Assembly (NCBI GenBank): GCA_022736275.1
Contig: DZBJ01000009.1
Coordinates: 1-64,000 of the forward strand
Length of the DNA: 64,000 nt
Direction of reading: 5' to 3'
DNA from: Rikenella microfusus
GTDB taxonomy: Bacteria; Bacteroidota; Bacteroidia; Bacteroidales; VadinHA17
The translations under genes were made by a program, and so were the position numbers. The notes beneath the pieces are model-generated. The model was not told where the DNA came from. It was given only the letters and a program-made list of their open reading frames with translations, and searched no databases. This document shows positions 1-7,195 of this stretch, piece after piece (within the stretch, counting starts at the first letter, position 1; every line of letters begins with the position of its first letter).

Positions 1-2
1 AG

Positions 3-76
3 TGATCCCGACAGGATTCAAACCTGTAACCTTCTGATCCGTAGTCAGATGCTCTATTCAGTTAAGCTACGGGACC
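3..76 (-). tRNA. tRNA-Arg (anticodon ACG)
   Basis: The reverse complement folds as a complete 74-nt cloverleaf. The seven-pair acceptor stem GGTCCCG/CGGGATC has one G-T pair, the anticodon loop CTACGGA sits in a TCTGA/TCAGA stem, and the T arm carries GGTTTGAATCC. Anticodon ACG reads arginine CGN codons. CCA is not encoded. Promoter and any upstream neighbour lie downstream in plus coordinates. Confidence 0.95.
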
Positions 77-241
77 TTTTGCGGGTGCAAAGATAAAATA
101 ATTTTTGTTTGATTGAACAGATATTTCACGGTTCTGATGAATAGATCCGGATATCGGACCTGCCAAATGATTAAGAATCCTGACATTGTTTCTGTCCAGT
201 ATTGAATTAACTCAAATTTACTATTTTATACTACCCTTATT

Positions 242-265
242 ATGAGCATATGTTCATTATATTTG
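242..265 (+). promoter_or_regulatory. Palindromic operator plus TAnnTTTG -7 box ahead of the HdrCB operon
   Basis: ATGAGCATATGTTCAT (242-257) is a palindrome with one mismatched pair. It is followed at once by TATATTTG (258-265), which matches the Bacteroidetes -7 element TAnnTTTG. I see no good -33 TTTG, so the promoter may depend on an activator or be blocked by a repressor bound at the palindrome. Nearly the same palindrome, with the same TATATTTG, precedes the DUF5320 gene at 3750-3782. The DUF134 regulator encoded at 13313-13750 is my candidate binder; that link is inference. Confidence 0.6.
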
Positions 266-307
266 TCGTGAAATTCCGCGCGTAAATTTATATTACCTAC
301 GAGAACT

Positions 308-556
308 ATGATATCTGATTATCGCTGCGTATATTGCCTGATGAAATCTTACGGCAACAGGATAGAAAAAGCTGACCTTATCATCTCCAAAGGGCAAGGT
401 AATCTTGAAGGACTGATAGGGGAGCAAGACCGGAGAATATTCTTCCTCCTGATGGTCAAATGTGATGTCATTGCCGAGTACCTCGGGGTTGAGAGGGGCA
501 GCTACGTGGTTTACAATGACTTCAGAGCGAAATCAGAAATAAATAAAGCATTATGA
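308..556 (+). CDS. Small protein of unknown function, first gene of the radical SAM-HdrCB operon
   Basis: This 82-residue protein is not one I can place in a family. It starts with ATG and its stop overlaps the next gene's start by four bases (ATGA), so it is probably translationally coupled to the radical SAM gene. The N-terminus contains CVYC (C7, C10), which could bind metal and has a loose resemblance to the start of DUF89 phosphatases, but the protein is far too short to be a whole DUF89 enzyme. No signal peptide or membrane segment is evident. It is the first gene after the palindrome and -7 box at 242-265, so it probably shares their control. Confidence 0.55.
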   Translation: MISDYRCVYCLMKSYGNRIEKADLIISKGQGNLEGLIGEQDRRIFFLLMVKCDVIAEYLGVERGSYVVYNDFRAKSEINKAL

Positions 557-1494
557 TAAGTTTCGGTCCGGTTCCTTCCCGCCGGCTTGGGAAAAGCCTT
601 GGCATCAACAATATTATCAGACCTAAAGTCTGCACATACAATTGCATATATTGCCAGGTTGGAAAAACAATGCAGCTGAGTCTGACCCGGAAGTCGTTCT
701 TTACACCTGAGCAGATATTGTGTGAGGTAAATGGACACCTTGAAAAGCTCACCGCAGATGACCGGCCCGATTACCTGACCTTCGTGTCAAACGGCGAGCC
801 CACGCTCGACATAAATCTTGGCCTGTCGATTGAGATGCTTAAGAGGCTTGATATACCTATAGCGGTCATAACCAACTCATCAATGCTTCCGGAACCTGAC
901 GTTCGTCATGAACTCATGCAGGCTGACTGGGTCTCTCTCAAGGTTGACGCCGCTGATGCTGACACCTGGCAGAAGGTGAACCGGCCTGCAGAAGGATTGA
1001 AATTTGAGACTGTGCTTGATGGGATAAAACTCTTTGCAGGTGATTACAGGGGGCAACTGAGGACCGAGACCCTTCTTTGCAAAGGGATAAACGACAGTCA
1101 GGAAAATCTCAGGGATGTTGCAAACATAATCAGCACCCTGGCCCCCGGCCGTGCCTATATCTCCATACCCATCAGGCCTCCCTCTGAGAAAAGCGTTATG
1201 CCGCCGGATGTGGAGACGGTGAACCTTGCCTGGCAGATATTCAGGGAGGCAGGCATCGAAACCGAACTGCTGACCGGCTTCGAAGGTGTTGACACCGGTT
1301 TTACAGGCAATATCTACGAGGACATACTCAATATCACCGCTGTTCACCCACTGAGAGAGGATACTCTCATGGAGCTTCTCATAAAAAACGGAGCGGATTT
1401 CAGAATAGTAGAGTCGCTTCTCAGCCAGAGACTTATCAGAAGCTATCTCTACCAGGGGAAGAAATTTTATCTGCGCGACTTCCATGTTAAGTAA
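553..1494 (+). CDS. Radical SAM protein (COG0731-like)
   Basis: A 313-residue radical SAM enzyme. The motif CTYNCIYC (C27, C31, C34) is the CxxxCxxC signature that binds the [4Fe-4S] cluster and S-adenosylmethionine. The opening GPVPSRRLGxSLGIN is typical of the COG0731 Fe-S oxidoreductase group, whose substrates are mostly unknown. SNGEPTLD further on is the glycine-rich SAM-contact stretch of the barrel. The last ~70 residues form a small extra domain with no cysteine-rich cluster motif. It overlaps the upstream small gene by four bases and lies 44 bases before the HdrC-like gene, so one operon is likely. The substrate cannot be read from sequence; maturation of a redox partner is one possibility. 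Confidence 0.88.
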   Translation: MISFGPVPSRRLGKSLGINNIIRPKVCTYNCIYCQVGKTMQLSLTRKSFFTPEQILCEVNGHLEKLTADDRPDYLTFVSNGEPTLDINLGLSIEMLKRLDIPIAVITNSSMLPEPDVRHELMQADWVSLKVDAADADTWQKVNRPAEGLKFETVLDGIKLFAGDYRGQLRTETLLCKGINDSQENLRDVANIISTLAPGRAYISIPIRPPSEKSVMPPDVETVNLAWQIFREAGIETELLTGFEGVDTGFTGNIYEDILNITAVHPLREDTLMELLIKNGADFRIVESLLSQRLIRSYLYQGKKFYLRDFHVK

Positions 1495-1538
1495 CAATTT
1501 TCAGGGATCAACAGGGAAAGTAATCAAAGACACACAGG

Positions 1539-2237
1539 ATGGGAGATTTATTTAAGGAGCTTGAGAAAGACATAAGGTACCGTGAAGGGCTGAAGGCCTG
1601 CATTAATTGCGGCATATGCACCTCGGTATGCCCTGCCGCCGAGGTGAGCGACTATGACCCGAGGATGGTGGTAGACACTGTTCAGCAGAAGGATGAAAAT
1701 CTACTGAGAGACCTTTTGAAGAGTGACACCATCTGGAGATGCGGTGAGTGTCTCTCATGCAAGACAAGATGTCCAAGGGGTAATGTGCCCTGTTATATTA
1801 TACAATCGCTCAGGGCACTTTCAATAGAGACAGGCCTCTTTGCTGAGAGTAAGGAGGGCCGCAAACAGCTGGTGGTCAAACGCACGGTAGGCGACCATAT
1901 ACTGAAGTATGGTTATTGTGTCTACATTGATGAGGTGCAGAATGAGTGGTATCCTGAACAGGGCCCGGTATGGGAATGGCTCAGAGAGAACAGGGAACAG
2001 ACCCTGGCGCGTTTCAATACCAGCTATGGGAAAGATCAGGCCGGAACATTAAGGAATACGGCACAGGAGTCGCTTGATGACCTTAGAAGAATATTTGATG
2101 AGACAGGGGGAACCGCGCGCTTCAAAAAAATTGAAGAGTTCTCAGCAAAAAAAGCAGCTGAGGCAGGCAAGGAGTTTATTGGAGACAGGGATGAATACTT
2201 TAATGTGCTGAATAATGGCGAAGAGCAGGAAAAATGA
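1539..2237 (+). CDS. HdrC-like iron-sulfur subunit
   Basis: A 232-residue soluble electron-transfer subunit of the heterodisulfide-reductase type. It has two ferredoxin motifs, C21xxC24xxC27xxxC31P and C68xxC71xxC74xxxC78P, each predicted to bind a [4Fe-4S] cluster. It then has a long helical, charged C-terminal half that archaeal HdrC lacks, similar in layout to the HdrC subunits of sulfur-oxidation (sHdr) complexes. There is no membrane segment. It overlaps the HdrB-like gene by 23 bases, so the two are a coupled pair. Expected role: pass electrons between an HdrA-type flavoprotein, such as those at 5201-8493, and HdrB. The physical partnership is inference. Confidence 0.85.
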   Translation: MGDLFKELEKDIRYREGLKACINCGICTSVCPAAEVSDYDPRMVVDTVQQKDENLLRDLLKSDTIWRCGECLSCKTRCPRGNVPCYIIQSLRALSIETGLFAESKEGRKQLVVKRTVGDHILKYGYCVYIDEVQNEWYPEQGPVWEWLRENREQTLARFNTSYGKDQAGTLRNTAQESLDDLRRIFDETGGTARFKKIEEFSAKKAAEAGKEFIGDRDEYFNVLNNGEEQEK

Positions 2238-3285
2238 GATATGGGAGGCTTACCAGAAAGAGATAGCCGAAGATCATTATTATTTTGCACGCAGCTGCAT
2301 CAGGCAGAATTTCTTTCCTGCCGCCGAAGGATTATACCTCCGGATACTTACAGAAGAACTCGGCCTTGACGTTTTCGATGATCCGCGCCAGACGTCATGT
2401 ACCGGTATAGCATATCATTCCGGTGTTCTGCCATTTGAAACGATCATGACCGTTGTTGCGCGCCAGTTTGCCCTGATGACTGAGGCAGGATACAAGAATT
2501 TTGTTGTCTCCTGTGTGACATCATTTGGCATCTACGTTGAGGTTCTTGAAACATGGAAACATAACCCTGATATTGAAAAGAGAGCACGCGAGGCGCTGTT
2601 CAATGCAACCGGAAAAACCTTTGAGATACCAGAAAACCTGGTTCATGCCAGTGATGTGATTTACAAATACAGGGATAAACTGGGTGAAAAAATCAGGAAA
2701 CGGTTGGTTAATGCTTCCACAGGTGAGCCGCTGAAGGTGGTTGATCATATAGGATGTCACTATGCAAAGATCTTTCCGGAGAAGGGGATAGGAGGAGCGG
2801 AGTTCCCGTATGTGCTGGCAGGCATGATAGATTCATGGGGAGGAGACCAGGTTGATTACCCCGAACGCCGGCACTGCTGCGGGTTTGGATTCAGACAGTA
2901 TATCATCAAATCGAACAGGGGATATTCAGTCGCCAACTCCAAAAAGAAGTTTGATTCCATGGAGCCCTTCAAGCCTGACCTGATTATAGCCAATTGTCCG
3001 GGTTGTACCTATTTCATGGACCGCTGGCAGTATGTCATCGCAGAAATGGAGGGCAAAACCTACGGTGCAGACGGTTACGGAATACCTGTTCTTACCTACG
3101 AAGAACTTGCCGGGTTGCTTCTGGGCTATGATCCGTGGGATATAGGCTTGCAGACACACGAGGTAGCCGTTGAACCTCTTCTTGATAAACTTGGCATCAA
3201 ATATAACCCTGAAACCAAGTATGACGGCCTAAACGGAAAAAAACTAAAAGTGCCGGAAAATCCTGCATGTCTGAGAATATGCTGA
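2215..3285 (+). CDS. HdrB-like subunit with one intact and one degenerate CCG domain
   Basis: A 356-residue protein with two CCG domains as in HdrB, the catalytic subunit of heterodisulfide reductases. The second domain is complete: C181, C221-C222 and C261xxC264, the pattern that binds a noncubane [4Fe-4S] cluster. The first is degenerate: C28 is present, but the expected CC pair is S61-C62 and the expected CxxC is C100xxS103. Canonical HdrB has both domains intact. The start overlaps the HdrC gene and is supported by continuous coding sequence. A probable terminator follows at 3334-3363. The substrate is unknown; a disulfide or persulfide carried by TusA/DsrE-type proteins is a plausible guess given the neighbouring operon. 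Confidence 0.83.
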   Translation: MAKSRKNEIWEAYQKEIAEDHYYFARSCIRQNFFPAAEGLYLRILTEELGLDVFDDPRQTSCTGIAYHSGVLPFETIMTVVARQFALMTEAGYKNFVVSCVTSFGIYVEVLETWKHNPDIEKRAREALFNATGKTFEIPENLVHASDVIYKYRDKLGEKIRKRLVNASTGEPLKVVDHIGCHYAKIFPEKGIGGAEFPYVLAGMIDSWGGDQVDYPERRHCCGFGFRQYIIKSNRGYSVANSKKKFDSMEPFKPDLIIANCPGCTYFMDRWQYVIAEMEGKTYGADGYGIPVLTYEELAGLLLGYDPWDIGLQTHEVAVEPLLDKLGIKYNPETKYDGLNGKKLKVPENPACLRIC

Positions 3286-3333
3286 TCTCCCGGCACTGAA
3301 AGTACTGATCTTAAACTGATCGCATTAAAGTCT

Positions 3334-3363
3334 TCTGACCGATTAGGCCAGATCTCTTTTTTT
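3334..3363 (+). terminator. Probable intrinsic terminator of the radical SAM-HdrCB operon
   Basis: TCTGACC (3334-3340) and GGCCAGA (3346-3352) form a stem with one mismatch around a five-base loop. A T-rich run follows to 3363. It sits between the convergent HdrB-like and DUF5320 genes. Confidence 0.5.
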
Positions 3364-3706
3364 ACTCTTTCCCCAGCTCGCTGAGCCGTTTTTCAATATT
3401 TTTCTGCTCGTTACCAAGATATTCGATCTGCGATTTCAGCATTTTGATCTCCTCATCTTTGTTCATTGCCGGCATTGCTGCAGGGAACCCCGGACCATTT
3501 ACCTGCCCGTAAAATCCCTGGCCTCTTCCGGCCATGAAGCCGCGACCGCGACCCATACCCCTGCCGTAGCCTGACCAGCCTCCACGGCCCATACCTCTGC
3601 CCTGACCTTTAGTATATCCGGGTGAGTCAAATCCATAGCAATAACCCATTGCTCTTCCGGTTCCGGGACCCATTCCCGAAGGTCCGGTACGATCTCCTAG
3701 TGGCAT
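3362..3706 (-). CDS. DUF5320 family glycine/arginine-rich protein
   Basis: A 114-residue protein beginning MPLGDRTGPSGMGPGTGRAM, the hallmark of DUF5320 proteins. A low-complexity Gly/Arg/Met/Phe-rich middle part (about residues 25-75) follows, and then a predicted coiled-coil tail. Family members are common in anaerobes next to DUF134 regulators, MTH1175/NifX-like proteins and Mrp-type ATPases; the function is unknown. Here the only such companion is the DUF134 gene at 13313-13750. It is monocistronic. Its promoter (3750-3757) and palindromic operator (3767-3782) match the arrangement ahead of the HdrCB operon, which suggests joint regulation. Confidence 0.8.
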   Translation of the reverse strand: MPLGDRTGPSGMGPGTGRAMGYCYGFDSPGYTKGQGRGMGRGGWSGYGRGMGRGRGFMAGRGQGFYGQVNGPGFPAAMPAMNKDEEIKMLKSQIEYLGNEQKNIEKRLSELGKE

Positions 3707-3749
3707 AACATCTTATTTTTAAGTTAAACATAGATCATGTATAAGAATA

Positions 3750-3782
3750 CAAATATAATTAATTAAATGAACATATGTTCAC
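3750..3782 (-). promoter_or_regulatory. Perfect palindrome TGAACATATGTTCA plus -7 box for the DUF5320 gene
   Basis: TGAACATATGTTCA (3768-3781) is a perfect 14-bp palindrome. On the minus strand TATATTTG (complement of 3750-3757) follows ten bases later and matches the TAnnTTTG -7 element. The palindrome differs by one base from that at 242-257, and both precede the same TATATTTG octamer. No third copy was seen in the window. Confidence 0.65.
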
Positions 3783-3859
3783 ATGGATAATATTTTTAAC
3801 AGCAAAGACGTTGCATGCAAAGTCTCGGCAAACGTTAAGATTCGTATTTAAAAACTAAT

Positions 3860-4906
3860 TCAGTCTTTTCTTATCGCATCAAAATACATTGCGAAAGAGC
3901 GATAGAGGAAGTGTGTCCATTTGCCGAACGGAACAATGACAAGAGCCCACTGCACCAGGATGATCATGTGAGCAAGGTATAACCAGATGTTGGACTGCAG
4001 GATTCCCAGGTCAATAAAAAGTCTGACTGCAAAGGCCGACAGTCCCATCATAAAGAGCCAGGCAACAAACATCCAGTCAGATGGTTGTGATTTCCTGGTT
4101 GACTCTCGTTTTTTTGAGATGCGTTCACTCGCAAAGATCACAGTTACAGTGAAGATTATTATACTGACCACATATCCGAGAACTATGATAAAAGTGCTTT
4201 CGCTTGAGAACCAGTCGAGAAAGATGGTGGTAAACAGCAACCCCAGGTATCCGAACACAAGTATCAGGTGTTCAAACCATCTCACCTGGCTGTCGTCACA
4301 TCCAAGGGTTCGCTTCTGTGTGAACATATGGACTATCAGGTCTAGCAGCCCGGTTGCATAGTTTTTAAATGGCACCCTGATCCCTGGCTTGAGAATGATA
4401 AAGTACCACATGCGAATCAGATTTGGCAGGAGTATGACCGCAAATACTGAGGCGATAGCAACCATCTCGAAGATATGTCCTGTATGCATGATCTTCTCAA
4501 GCTCCAGATTACTGTAGAAGGCATAGGCTATCACTGCCAGGGCTGTCAGAGTCATTGCTGTAATTGTTGCAGGCAGTGACCGGTAGAGCAGTCCTGAAAG
4601 CCCGGTCCAGTCATATACCGAGGTGAGCCATCTCCTGAGAGACATCATCAGCTCGCCCGGCTCGGCGGTCTGAGGGCAGTGTGTTGTGCACTCGCCGCAA
4701 TAATAGCAGAGCCAGGGCTTAAGCGAGCATTTTATTTCATCCTCAAGGCCCAGCACGCTGAATCTGATCATCTCCCGAGGGAAAGAATCTTCCTCAGTGG
4801 AGAGAGAGCATACGGCTGTGCATGTACCGCAGTTATAGCATGCATTGAAATCGAATGCTCCGAATTTTGAAAGCTCTTTCCCGAATTCAGTATTAATTGC
4901 AGTCAT
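3860..4906 (-). CDS. QmoC-like membrane anchor (HdrC ferredoxin domain + cytochrome b-type domain)
   Basis: A 348-residue fusion of an HdrC-like domain and a membrane domain, as in QmoC and HdrE-containing complexes. The N-terminus has C23xxC26xxC29xxxC33 and C67xxC70xxC73xxxC77 for two [4Fe-4S] clusters. From about residue 110 there are five to six hydrophobic segments resembling the NarI-type diheme cytochrome b domain, with histidines near membrane faces (for example HTGHIFEM and HMIILVQW). Expected role: exchange electrons with the menaquinone pool. It is the last gene of the operon, and its start overlaps the stop of the winged-helix gene by one base. No apr or sat genes are present, so a classical sulfate-reduction role is not supported here. 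Confidence 0.82.
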   Translation of the reverse strand: MTAINTEFGKELSKFGAFDFNACYNCGTCTAVCSLSTEEDSFPREMIRFSVLGLEDEIKCSLKPWLCYYCGECTTHCPQTAEPGELMMSLRRWLTSVYDWTGLSGLLYRSLPATITAMTLTALAVIAYAFYSNLELEKIMHTGHIFEMVAIASVFAVILLPNLIRMWYFIILKPGIRVPFKNYATGLLDLIVHMFTQKRTLGCDDSQVRWFEHLILVFGYLGLLFTTIFLDWFSSESTFIIVLGYVVSIIIFTVTVIFASERISKKRESTRKSQPSDWMFVAWLFMMGLSAFAVRLFIDLGILQSNIWLYLAHMIILVQWALVIVPFGKWTHFLYRSFAMYFDAIRKD

Positions 4907-5184
4907 TATTGTTTGAGTTTGTAGGAAAAATATTCGTCCATATCGTCAATTGCACCGGTTTGCACGAAACCGTATTTAATCAGGGTCATTAAAAAGTAAA
5001 CGACCTCACTGCTGGGCATATTAAGCTTTTGTGCCAGCTGGTCGATAGTCATGTCACCCTCCTTTAGCGCTTCAAGGATCGATTTTTTGACCCGTGTAAA
5101 ATTCTTAAGGTTCTCTTTGGCCGCCTCTGACACCTCCCTCTTCTCCCTGAGGTATTTATATGTTTTACCTTTTTCAGCTTCCAT
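4906..5184 (-). CDS. Small winged-helix protein inside the Hdr/Qmo-like operon
   Basis: A 92-residue protein. A basic, helical N-terminus leads into a winged helix-turn-helix from about residue 32: MTIDQLAQKLNMPSSEVVYF is a recognisable HTH core, followed by a wing-like segment and an acidic C-terminus. It sits between the HdrA-like and QmoC-like genes (16-base gap upstream, one-base overlap downstream). A transcription regulator co-expressed in the middle of a complex operon is unusual, so it may instead be a small subunit or assembly factor. No ligand-binding domain or metal motif is visible. Function not known. Confidence 0.7.
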   Translation of the reverse strand: MEAEKGKTYKYLREKREVSEAAKENLKNFTRVKKSILEALKEGDMTIDQLAQKLNMPSSEVVYFLMTLIKYGFVQTGAIDDMDEYFSYKLKQ

Positions 5185-5200
5185 GGATCTGTTTTATAAA

Positions 5201-7195
5201 TTAACTGACAAGTGCATTGATCATACTTTCTATTTCATTATCGGAGAAGGCGATCAGATCGATGGCATTGACAGGGCAAACCGGCAGGCACATCCCGCAT
5301 CCCTTGCATACGCTGTTGTTTATTACTGCAATCTCTTTCCCTTCTGACGTCTCCATTTTAACAGCATCAAACGGGCATGCTTTCTGGCATTCGCCGCACC
5401 ATTTGCAAAGCTCTTTATCAACCTCTGCAATGATTGGTTCAAGCTCAATTTCGCCCTTGCTGACATATGAAAATGTTTTTGTTGCGGCAGAAAGAGCCGA
5501 GTTCATTGATTCGGTGATGTTTTTAGGGCCCTGGCATGCACCGCAGATAGTAATTCCGTCAATAACGGTTTCAACCGGGCGTAGCTTCATGTGGATCTCA
5601 TTAAAGAAGTTATCGCGTCCCTTGGGCAATTTGAAGAGTGTCGCCACTGAGTTATCAGCCCTTGGCACCATTCCGGTCACAAGGACCACGAGATCTGCCG
5701 TAACAGATATTTCTCTCCGTCCGGTCAGAATATCATTGATCTTAACATGTGTGCGGCCGTTCTCCCTGTAAACCAGGGGAGGATCATTTTCATAAGACTG
5801 CAGATAAATATCCCCGAGCCTTAATGACTCAGCATACAGCAGTTCCTGCTTGCCATAGGTGCGTATGCCTCTTGTAAAGTGAAAATTGCTGATGTTACCG
5901 AATTTTCTTTTGGCGTCGATGGAGGTATGAATAACTGAGGTGCAGCAATAACGTGAGCAATAACGGTTCTCACCTTCGATCTGGTTGCTGCCGGTATCTT
6001 TGCTGAGGTCATCTGCCGATGCGACGGTATGCACTTCACCTTCGATCTGGCGGCTTCCCACGCAATAGATATAAGCTATATTTTTTATTTCCTTTCCCTT
6101 ATATATCAGTTTTTTATAATTGAGTTCGGTCAGTCTTTTGAACTGAGGAAGTGTTATTACCTCCTCAAACTGATGATAGCCAAACTCTCCCGGGTAAGGA
6201 GTATAGGGGTCAAATCCGGTGGCCATAAGAACGGAACCAACTCTGATTTCAACGATCTCCTCTTTCTGGCTGAAGTCTATGATGCCACAGACTTTTTCAC
6301 ATTCACCGCAGCGGGTGCAGTTTTTAATATCAATGACCGGGTACTGAGGGTACTCACTGGGGAAGTTGTGGTAAATGGCTTTACGGTTTGTGATGTTAAA
6401 ATTGAATTCATCTGGTACTACAACAGGGCACACATCAATTGCTTTCTGTAGATAGCCCTCATCACATCTCGCCCTGATATACCGGGGTGTGATCTTCACT
6501 TTAAGGGTAAAATCCCCGATGCTGCCTGTGTTTGAGATAACCTCTGCACCGGTCAGAAGTGTGACATTGTCACGGCTGATAAGATCATTATATAGTCTTG
6601 TGACGAGCTCCTTTCCTGTCTGGTTTGTGGTAAACATCACATCCCACTGTGAGACTCTTCCGCCAACAAAATGTTCCCGCTCAATCAGTGTCACCGGAGA
6701 TCCCATGTTTGACAGCTCAATCGCAGCCCTCAGTCCGGCAACACCACCGCCGATCACAGCCACGGCTTTTTCCGAATGTATTTTAATGGGGTTGAGGGCT
6801 TCGGCAAGCCGGACTTTGGCGATGGCTGATTTAACTATACCTATTGCCTTTTCAGTAGCCCCGGCCTTGTCGTCGGAGTGAGCCCATGAAACCTGTTCCC
6901 TGATGTTCGCATGGACATAGTTATACTTGTTCAGCTCAGCTCTTTCGCTTACGGCCCTGAAGGTAACGAGATGAAGCTTTGGAGAGCAAGAGGCTACTAC
7001 CATCCCGTCAAGATTGTTCTGCCTGATATCTTCGATCATCTCCTTCTGACTGGCATCGCTGCAGGCAAACATTGTCGTTTTGGCAAGGCAGACGCCCTCT
7101 TCGTCCCTGACTGCCTCTCTTACCTTTTCAACGTCAACGTAGTCGGAGATATTCCCGCCGCAATGACATATATAGACTCCTAACTTCTTGTTCAT
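5201..7195 (-). CDS. HdrA-like (QmoB-like) iron-sulfur flavoprotein
   Basis: A 664-residue HdrA-family protein. It opens with GVYICHCGGNI (C10, C12), the conserved N-terminal HdrA domain. The FAD-binding motif GGGVAG lies near residues 149-154. A ferredoxin motif C292xxC295xxC298xxxC302 follows, then CSRYCCTS, and finally two C-terminal [4Fe-4S] motifs (CKWCGECQKACP and CKGCGMCLPVCP). The FAD-proximal cysteine loop present in the neighbouring HdrA-like protein is replaced here by FTTNQTG, so the two flavoproteins are not equivalent. QmoB of sulfate reducers has a fused MvhD domain; here that domain is a separate gene (8496-8894). It overlaps the upstream HdrA-like gene by four bases (ATGA). 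Likely role: electron transfer, possibly bifurcation, in a complex with its neighbours. Confidence 0.87.
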   Translation of the reverse strand: MNKKLGVYICHCGGNISDYVDVEKVREAVRDEEGVCLAKTTMFACSDASQKEMIEDIRQNNLDGMVVASCSPKLHLVTFRAVSERAELNKYNYVHANIREQVSWAHSDDKAGATEKAIGIVKSAIAKVRLAEALNPIKIHSEKAVAVIGGGVAGLRAAIELSNMGSPVTLIEREHFVGGRVSQWDVMFTTNQTGKELVTRLYNDLISRDNVTLLTGAEVISNTGSIGDFTLKVKITPRYIRARCDEGYLQKAIDVCPVVVPDEFNFNITNRKAIYHNFPSEYPQYPVIDIKNCTRCGECEKVCGIIDFSQKEEIVEIRVGSVLMATGFDPYTPYPGEFGYHQFEEVITLPQFKRLTELNYKKLIYKGKEIKNIAYIYCVGSRQIEGEVHTVASADDLSKDTGSNQIEGENRYCSRYCCTSVIHTSIDAKRKFGNISNFHFTRGIRTYGKQELLYAESLRLGDIYLQSYENDPPLVYRENGRTHVKINDILTGRREISVTADLVVLVTGMVPRADNSVATLFKLPKGRDNFFNEIHMKLRPVETVIDGITICGACQGPKNITESMNSALSAATKTFSYVSKGEIELEPIIAEVDKELCKWCGECQKACPFDAVKMETSEGKEIAVINNSVCKGCGMCLPVCPVNAIDLIAFSDNEIESMINALVS

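Noticed and set aside
880-1497. A 205-codon minus-strand frame opposite the radical SAM gene
   Set aside because: It is wholly antisense to a clear gene, has no recognisable family and no promoter or neighbour support.
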